A DNA stretch of 37,290 nt from an uncultured Acetatifactor sp. (GTDB taxonomy: Bacteria; Bacillota; Clostridia; Lachnospirales; Lachnospiraceae): the NCBI GenBank assembly GCA_910588225.1, contig CAJUQT010000004.1:88493-125782 (forward strand). The letters are read 5' to 3'. Positions 32,609-37,290 of this stretch are shown here, piece after piece (the first letter of the stretch is position 1; each line of letters opens with the position of its first letter). The notes below the pieces were generated by a model. It saw only the letters and a list, made by a program, of their open reading frames with translations, ran no database searches and was not told the origin of the DNA. Made by a program: the position numbers and the translations under genes.

Positions 32609-33229
32609 ATGTATACCGCTTCTCTCCTGTTTGGAATATCAGCCAGTCTGGATGCACTGCTGGTAGGAATCAGTTATGGGATTCGCGGAATCCGTATCAG
32701 ATTCTGGCAGAATATGTTCATCAGTGTGATTACCCTTCTGGGAACCTGTCTCTCCGTGGGCCTGGGGCACCGGCTGGCAGCCATCCTGCCCGGAGCTATC
32801 GGCAACTGTGCCGGAAGCCTGATTCTCATTCTGCTGGGACTATATTACAATATAAAATGGATGCGGGTATTTCACCAGAGCAGACATCAGAGCACGCCTA
32901 CCAGGAGACAACTACATCAGGCGGACTGCGAAGCCGCCGAAAGGCCCCCGTCCCGCATGAGTCCCCCGGCATCCTGCCTGCGGCTGCCGGAAATATTCAC
33001 CTTAAGTCTGACTTTGTCTCTGAACAACCTGAGCGCCGGCTTAAGCGCAAGTCTGGCAGGCCTGGCACTTTTTCCCACTGCTGTGGCAGCCTTTGTCTGC
33101 TCTGTACTTTTCCTGTATTCCGGCAATCGCCTGGGTGACAGTCCCGTGCTGCGTCTGGCAGGGAATGCCGCAGATCCACTTTCGGGAATACTTCTCATCG
33201 GTTTGGGTCTGGTACAGTTTTTTCTGTAA
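32609..33229 (+). CDS. YtaF/MntP-like membrane protein
   Basis: A 206-aa protein with six predicted membrane segments in two halves. The first opens SLLFGISASLDALLVGISYGIRGIRI, with the conserved Asp in SLDALLVG; the second has LSLTLSLNNLSAGLSASLAG, which mirrors it with Asn replacing Asp. This is the LysE/MntP-like duplication seen in the sporulation membrane protein YtaF. A hydrophilic basic loop separates the halves (about 88-125). ATG 32609 follows ACAGGAGAATTCTC. MntP exports manganese; YtaF function is uncertain. Which one it is cannot be settled by eye. Confidence 0.8.
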   Translation: MYTASLLFGISASLDALLVGISYGIRGIRIRFWQNMFISVITLLGTCLSVGLGHRLAAILPGAIGNCAGSLILILLGLYYNIKWMRVFHQSRHQSTPTRRQLHQADCEAAERPPSRMSPPASCLRLPEIFTLSLTLSLNNLSAGLSASLAGLALFPTAVAAFVCSVLFLYSGNRLGDSPVLRLAGNAADPLSGILLIGLGLVQFFL

Positions 33230-33391
33230 TAGTATACTCCCGAAAAGTGAGAATTATGCTGCTTTTCCCTTTCGGACCGGAATTTTCTGTGCGGAAACCG
33301 CTTTTCCTGCGATTTCACGCACAGCCATCCCGGAGCCCCACAGTTCCATGATTCCATCTGCCGCTTTCATACGCATGCTCTATGATAAATC

Positions 33392-34324
33392 CTACTTCCG
33401 TATTCCCTCCAGCACCTCCGCAGGAATCTCAAATTCCACCGTGCCCATATACATAGGCGCCACATCACCTTCATTGAAGCCGATTACCACATTGTCCTTC
33501 TCATTCAGGTAAAACGAAGTCTCATCGGTAATGGCTTTGAAATTCCAGTCTTCAATTTCATCGTGCAGCCAATAATAAACATTTTCATCCGCATCCATCT
33601 GCGCCTGCATCTGTTCCTTGATATTCTCACTGATGGCAGTGATATAATCTGCGCCTTCCTGGAACAAATCTTTCAATGCCAGTCTCTCGCCGGTATTCAA
33701 GTCAATGGTATAGTAAACATTCCATGCATAACCACTTCCCGCCCCCTGATAGCAGATTAGCTTCAGTGTAAAATACTCTTCTGTGGTTGTCAGCACTTCA
33801 CTTTTTACCATAATATCCTGATGACCCATTTCTTCATCCAGATTTTCTTCAAACTCTTCTATCAGCTTATCCGTAATTTCCTGGATTTCCGCATTAATTT
33901 GTTCGGTTGTTCGATTCAAGTTTTCCTGTATCTGCCTGTCTTCAGGCTGATCTGCCACCTTTACTTCCGGCACTTCGATATCTGCCACATTCCGCTCTGT
34001 TTCATAGGAGTAATCCCGGAAAGTAACCACCTCCACCAGCGATCCGATGACCGGTATCTGTTCCATTGCATGGGCAATTCCTGCCGAAGTATTTGGCAGT
34101 ATGACAAAAATTCCTGCCAATGCGGCTGCCGCGGCTGCCAGTCTGATCATTCTCTTTTTATTGCGATTTGCTCTATTCATCCTTTTTGCTTCCTCCATTT
34201 TCTTCTGCAGCTTTCTCAGCTGCTCTTCTGACATCTTCGGTTTCAGGTATTCTCTTTTCAGATTCTGAAGTCCCGCTTCCAGCTGTTCGTTCAAATCTTT
34301 TATTTCGGAAATATTATAAATCAT
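33392..34324 (-). CDS. rsiV: RsiV-like anti-sigma factor (DUF4179/DUF3298)
   Basis: A 310-aa single-pass protein. The N-terminal cytoplasmic part (about 1-65, charged, EQLRKLQKKMEEAKRMNRAN) would bind the sigma factor. A membrane helix follows (IRLAAAAAALAGIFVILP), then DUF4179-like GIAHAMEQIPVIGSLVEVV and a C-terminal DUF3298 domain (YYTIDLNTGERLALKDLF near 205-225). RsiV of Bacillus and Clostridioides binds lysozyme through this domain and is then cleaved, releasing SigV. I chose ATG 34324 because GGGAG is 6 nt upstream; the frame starts at 34357 as well. It lies 36 bp after the sigma gene, so the two are one operon. Confidence 0.88.
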   Translation of the reverse strand: MIYNISEIKDLNEQLEAGLQNLKREYLKPKMSEEQLRKLQKKMEEAKRMNRANRNKKRMIRLAAAAAALAGIFVILPNTSAGIAHAMEQIPVIGSLVEVVTFRDYSYETERNVADIEVPEVKVADQPEDRQIQENLNRTTEQINAEIQEITDKLIEEFEENLDEEMGHQDIMVKSEVLTTTEEYFTLKLICYQGAGSGYAWNVYYTIDLNTGERLALKDLFQEGADYITAISENIKEQMQAQMDADENVYYWLHDEIEDWNFKAITDETSFYLNEKDNVVIGFNEGDVAPMYMGTVEFEIPAEVLEGIRK

Positions 34325-34360
34325 ATCCGCTCCCATCTCCCGCTCTATGCAGGTCATCTG

Positions 34361-34921
34361 CTAAGACAAATGCACTTTGGAATCACATTTCGGTTCATAT
34401 CTGTTCCTGTTTGATTCGTCGGAGAGTATTCCCCGAAGCTTTCTCATACTGCGGTAAAGTCTGCTCTTCACGGTATTCACATTTTCTTCCAGAATATCCG
34501 CAATTTCCTCAAACTTCCGGTCTTCAAAATATTTCAAAATGACCACCGCCCTGTCCTGCTCCGGAAGTGTCTCAAGCGCTCTGTGCAAATCCACATTTAC
34601 ATAATTGTCCTCCACGATTCCTGCTTCCAGTCCACTTTCCTCCTGCATCGCTTCATAGGAGAGAAATCCTGGCCTCTTCAGATATCCAAAGCACTCGTTC
34701 AGCATAATGCGGTACACCCAAGTCTCCGCGTATTCAGGATTCTTCAGGGTATCACTGGCCCGCATGGCCTTATATGCGCCGTTCTGCACTATATCACTGG
34801 CATCTGCCTCGTTGTGAACATAGCTGTACGCCAGACGGTAATATTGATTATACTTTTCCAGAATAATGCGCTCTATCAGCGCTCTGTTTGTCTGCTTCTT
34901 TTTTCCCGGGAAAATAAGCAA
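34361..34921 (-). CDS. sigV: ECF RNA polymerase sigma factor (SigV-like), TTG start
   Basis: A 186-aa sigma-70 family protein with region 2 (IILEKYNQYYRLAYSYVHNEADASDIVQNGAYKAM) and region 4 (ALETLPEQDRAVVILKYFEDRKFEEIADILEENVNTVKSRLYR), with no region 3, as in ECF factors. The start is TTG 34921, forced by a perfect SD AGGAGGTG 7 nt upstream. It is paired with the RsiV-like gene downstream. The likely trigger is cell-envelope damage or lysozyme; that is inference from the pairing. A candidate self-promoter lies at 34962-34989. Confidence 0.93.
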   Translation of the reverse strand: MLIFPGKKKQTNRALIERIILEKYNQYYRLAYSYVHNEADASDIVQNGAYKAMRASDTLKNPEYAETWVYRIMLNECFGYLKRPGFLSYEAMQEESGLEAGIVEDNYVNVDLHRALETLPEQDRAVVILKYFEDRKFEEIADILEENVNTVKSRLYRSMRKLRGILSDESNRNRYEPKCDSKVHLS

Positions 34922-34961
34922 GGTGTTTCACCTCCTCTTTGCTGTTTGCTTTACATAACAT

Positions 34962-34989
34962 TAGATACTCCCCATCTGAAAAAAGTTTC
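34962..34989 (-). promoter_or_regulatory. Candidate ECF (autoregulatory) promoter of sigV
   Basis: Minus strand: GAAAC (complement of 34985-34989), 17 nt, TATCTA (complement of 34962-34967). The GAAAC -35 core is typical of ECF promoters; SigV promoters in Bacillus read TGAAAC with a CGTCTA-type -10. The match is partial. Confidence 0.45.
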
Positions 34990-35117
34990 GTGGTCTTAAA
35001 ATTTTTAAAAAAATATATGCAGCGTTTGTTCCAATTTCTCTATATAAAAACTACCGCATGAAATTACTTCATCCTAAATGAACATTCTGAATAAAGACAA
35101 AGAATATGGTCAAAATT

Positions 35118-35256
35118 CTATTATAGAAAGCAAAAGCAGCTTTCTATAATCATTGCTCTATTATAGAAAGCAAAAGCAGCCTTCTATAATCATTGCTCTA
35201 TTATAGAAAGCAAAAGCAGCTTTCTATAATCATGGATTATTGTTCTATTATAGAAA
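35118..35256. repeat. Array of 40-bp repeats, each a 12-bp hairpin
   Basis: Units start at 35121, 35161 and 35201, period exactly 40 bp; units 1 and 3 agree and unit 2 differs by one base. Each contains ATTATAGAAAGC and GCTTTCTATAAT around a 7-nt loop (perfect 12-bp stem in units 1 and 3). Spacers are CATTGCTCT. A partial fourth copy (TCTATTATAGAAA) lies at 35244-35256. It ends about 80 bp before the spoVAF start. Confidence 0.9.
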
Positions 35257-35336
35257 CTTGATAATAGAATCCTATATTGGATTCTTAGACATTGTATCAT
35301 AAAGAAGAGAAATCTTTCAGAGTATCGAGGCAGACT

Positions 35337-36782
35337 ATGACATTATCTTCCGTCTTACAAGAAAATATAAGCTACATCGAAGCAGCGCTCCCCGTCCAGA
35401 CCAGCTTTGATCTGATGACGAGGCATCTGTACTTGGGCAGAACACCTGCTTTTTTTCTGGGTGTCAATGGATTCTGTAAAACGGAAATCCTCCAGCAGAT
35501 ATTTTCCGATCTGCAGAATCCAATGTTTGTATCGGATGGCTACGTGGAAAATATTGTGAACTATATAGATGCGAAAGTCGGATACGCCCAGACTTCCCTC
35601 ACAGACTCCTGGGACGAAATTATCCGCAATGTGCTCAGCGGGCCCGCCGTCCTCTTTGTTGACGGCTTTGCCCAGGCCATCCTCATCGATGTCCGTACCT
35701 ATCCCGCCAGAAGTATTGCGGAGCCTGATCTGGAGCGGGTTACCAGAGGTTCCAGAGACGGCTTTGTTGAGACATTACTGTTCAACGCCAATCTCATCAG
35801 GCGAAGAGTCCGTTCTCCCGAACTTATCTTTGCCATGCATTCTGTAGGTACGGAAAGCAGAACTGACGTGGCTGTGGCCTATCTGAAAAATACGGTCAAT
35901 CAGGAACTGCTGAAAAAGCTGGATGACACTCTGGCCGCTCTTCGAACCACGGCTCTGACCATGGGTACTAAAAGTCTGGAGGAGCTGCTCCTGCACAAAC
36001 GTTGGTGGAATCCTCTGCCCAGTATGCAGATGACAGAGCGCCCGGATGTGGCCTGCAGTTACCTCCTGGAAGGCCACATTCTCGTCCTGGTGGACAATTC
36101 TCCTCTGGTTCTGATTCTTCCCTGCACCATTTTTCAATTTACTCAGAATCCGGAGGATTATTACAAAAGCCCTTCCGTGGGCACCTATTTCCGCATGGTA
36201 CGCTTTTTCTGTATCCCCGTGAGCCTGGCCCTGATGCCGCTGTTTCTGCTGATAACTGCTTACTTTCCTGAATCTGCGCAGAAGTGGGGACTGCTTTCCG
36301 AGGGTATGCAGACACCTCAACGGCTGTTTTTCTATGTCCTGGCGGTAGAATTTCTACTGGATCTGTTCAAATACTCTTCCGCATTAAGCTCCGGCAAATT
36401 CTCCGGCTCCCTGTCCATGGTAGGCGGTCTCATTATTGGTGACGTGGCTGTCAGCTTGAACTGGGCCTCTGTGGAAGTGCTGTTCTATGCCGCTGTCACA
36501 TTGCTGGCCTCTCTGGCCATCACAGATATAGAATTCAGCGATGCCATTCGGCTGTACCGAATTCTGATGATTCTCGCCACCGGCTTTTTCGGTTTGCCGG
36601 GATTTCTCATCAGTCTCGTTCTGGTACTCCTGTCCGCGGCAACAACGCCCACCTTCGGCGGCTTCAGCTATTTCTGGCCGCTGTTTCCCTTTAATGCCAA
36701 AGCACTGGGGCGGCTGCTGTTCCGCAGCCCTACGCCCAGCGCACAGCCTGTGACCATATGGGATCGGGGAAAAGTTAAGTAA
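35337..36782 (+). CDS. spoVAF: Spore germination protein SpoVAF / GerA family
   Basis: A 481-aa membrane protein. A large N-terminal GerA soluble domain (about 1-280: SFDLMTRHLYLGRTPAFFLG, VLSGPAVLFVDGFAQAILIDVRTYPARSIAEPDLE, VRSPELIFAMH) precedes about five membrane helices in the last 200 residues, ending in FGLPGFLISLVLVLLSAATTPTFGGFSYFWP, all as in SpoVAF and GerA A-subunits. I chose ATG 35337 (GAGG upstream), since the protein then begins MTLSSVLQEN as in the family; a TTG at 35292 is also open. It functions in the spore inner membrane in dipicolinate or germinant signalling. It is not next to spoVA genes in this window, which is unusual. Confidence 0.92.
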   Translation: MTLSSVLQENISYIEAALPVQTSFDLMTRHLYLGRTPAFFLGVNGFCKTEILQQIFSDLQNPMFVSDGYVENIVNYIDAKVGYAQTSLTDSWDEIIRNVLSGPAVLFVDGFAQAILIDVRTYPARSIAEPDLERVTRGSRDGFVETLLFNANLIRRRVRSPELIFAMHSVGTESRTDVAVAYLKNTVNQELLKKLDDTLAALRTTALTMGTKSLEELLLHKRWWNPLPSMQMTERPDVACSYLLEGHILVLVDNSPLVLILPCTIFQFTQNPEDYYKSPSVGTYFRMVRFFCIPVSLALMPLFLLITAYFPESAQKWGLLSEGMQTPQRLFFYVLAVEFLLDLFKYSSALSSGKFSGSLSMVGGLIIGDVAVSLNWASVEVLFYAAVTLLASLAITDIEFSDAIRLYRILMILATGFFGLPGFLISLVLVLLSAATTPTFGGFSYFWPLFPFNAKALGRLLFRSPTPSAQPVTIWDRGKVK

Positions 36783-36831
36783 TCTGGAGCCTGATTTCCC
36801 ACTTCACCAAAATTCTGTTGCCATGAATTAA

Positions 36832-36873
36832 AATGACCTTATGGAAAGGCTTCATCCTCTCTACAAGGTCATT
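36832..36873 (+). terminator. Inverted repeat after spoVAF, candidate terminator
   Basis: AATGACCTT (36832-36840) pairs perfectly with AAGGTCATT (36865-36873) around a 24-nt loop. The following CGTTTAC is only weakly T-rich. It lies 50 bp after the spoVAF stop codon. Confidence 0.5.
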
Positions 36874-36911
36874 CGTTTACTCTATTCTCTTTCTGCTTAT
36901 TTTCCTGTGCC

Positions 36912-36995
36912 TTATCTGCTAAAGGCAGGTAGCATTAATGCAAATTTAACATCATCAATATCGGGGCGATTCAGCTCATACATGCCGGCATCCAT
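36912..36995 (-). CDS. Small ORF, 27 codons, unknown
   Basis: ATG 36995 opens MDAGMYELNRPDIDDVKFAL and ends with MLPAFSR before TAA. AAAAGGA lies about 12 nt upstream. It directly follows the 71-codon ORF on the same strand. The composition looks protein-like, possibly the C-terminal piece of a decayed gene, but I do not recognise a family. Confidence 0.3.
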   Translation of the reverse strand: MDAGMYELNRPDIDDVKFALMLPAFSR

Positions 36996-37001
36996 TGGCT
37001 A

Positions 37002-37217
37002 TTATATCCTTTTCGTTAAACATTTTTCTCTCTCCAGCAATTTGTCTAATTCCACTCGCAGTCGGTTTTTTAAATCCTCCAGTTCTTCCGGCGTTGGCAG
37101 AAATTCATCTGCTGCCAGCTCCGAGCCCAGTTTCCAGACAGGGCCGCCTGTGTCTACTTCAATTACATCATTTATTATGGCTTGCTGATTTTCTGTTGCC
37201 AAAATGTTGCCACGCAT
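37002..37217 (-). CDS. Hypothetical small protein, 71 codons
   Basis: An acidic, helix-prone protein of 71 codons from ATG 37217, ending LLEREKCLTKRI. The middle, GGPVWKLGSELAADEFLPTP, and the charged helix EELEDLKNRLRVELDKLL look like real coding sequence. A -10 hexamer ends only 2 nt before this ATG, so with that promoter translation must be leaderless or start at TTG 37202. No SD is visible for either. No family recognised. Confidence 0.4.
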   Translation of the reverse strand: MRGNILATENQQAIINDVIEVDTGGPVWKLGSELAADEFLPTPEELEDLKNRLRVELDKLLEREKCLTKRI

Positions 37218-37219
37218 TT

Positions 37220-37247
37220 ATTATAGCAAATCCCGGCAAATTAGCAA
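37220..37247 (-). promoter_or_regulatory. Candidate promoter of the small ORFs at the window end
   Basis: Minus strand: TTGCTA (complement of 37242-37247), 16 nt, TATAAT (complement of 37220-37225). The perfect -10 is immediately upstream of the ATG 37217, so the predicted transcription start lies inside the ORF. Confidence 0.5.
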
Positions 37248-37290
37248 TCCACTTTTTGAAATTTTGCACACCCAAAGCACAATTTTCCTT

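Larger units (their letters stand above)
34922..35336. other. Intergenic region with ECF promoter and hairpin array
   Basis: About 415 bp. The left end carries the sigma gene's leader and ECF-like promoter, the middle (35000-35115) is AT-rich without a recognisable feature, and the right half is the hairpin array upstream of spoVAF. Overlapping palindromes (TTCTATTAT/ATAATAGAA at about 35243-35270 and GAATCC/GGATTC just after) close the region. Confidence 0.6.

Noticed and set aside
35118..35256. CRISPR array
   Set aside because: The period is 40 bp with almost no unique spacer: the 9-nt spacers are the same in each unit, and no cas genes are in the window.

Overview
The window looks like chromosomal DNA of a spore-forming Gram-positive Clostridia, most likely a Lachnospiraceae relative. 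The reasons are moderate GC, clean Shine-Dalgarno (SD) sites with sigma-A promoters, a uvrC/hprK/glucokinase/murB/rapZ/whiA/Crh-like cluster, a SpoVAF germination protein, a RsiV-like anti-sigma pair, and decayed AraC/GH38/Lpl-type sugar-transport genes typical of gut Lachnospiraceae. No rRNA, tRNA, intact transposase, prophage or CRISPR array was seen.

Region by region: 1-2556 holds a repeat-bearing leader, an HflC/SPFH gene, a GNAT acetyltransferase and a cyclophilin. 2593-4545 is a graveyard: pieces of a CAZyme-like gene, a sugar-binding lipoprotein, a cache-type AraC regulator and an ABC permease are fused by deletions. 4953-7506 is a TetR-FtsX permease-ATPase module with a consensus promoter. 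7622-12416 carries a Smr-less MutS2-like protein, a structured intergenic stretch with two terminators, a RelQ-type (p)ppGpp synthetase and a frameshifted AlbA/RecG-like gene. 12435-17211 holds AEC and MATE transporters and a head-to-head pair of 5'-truncated genes (alpha-mannosidase and AraC). 17257-17653 is a tandem pair of about 200 bp structured units, each with an SD, a hairpin and a tiny ORF.

17664-30058 is the core, all on the minus strand: ftsH, a lipoprotein amidase, uvrC, then hprK-glcK-murB-rapZ-whiA-crh-dagK-fba. HPr kinase, an HPr-like protein without the catalytic histidine but with Ser46, glucokinase and fructose-bisphosphate aldolase lie together, so the cluster joins carbon-flux sensing to cell-wall and division functions. 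Two large palindromic elements punctuated by a 10-nt repeat separate whiA from the Crh-like gene.

30360-37217 contains a DUF1846 gene with a hairpin-rich leader, a UPF0340/TIGR01440 protein, a YtaF/MntP-like membrane protein, an ECF sigma factor with a RsiV-like anti-sigma factor, a 40-bp-period hairpin array upstream of spoVAF, and small unidentified ORFs at the edge.

The best candidates for something undescribed are non-coding or tiny-peptide elements: the duplicated SD-hairpin-ATG units (17257-17653), the twin palindromes (19790-19999), the hairpin array (35118-35256) and the terminator-flanked stretch at 9617-9957.
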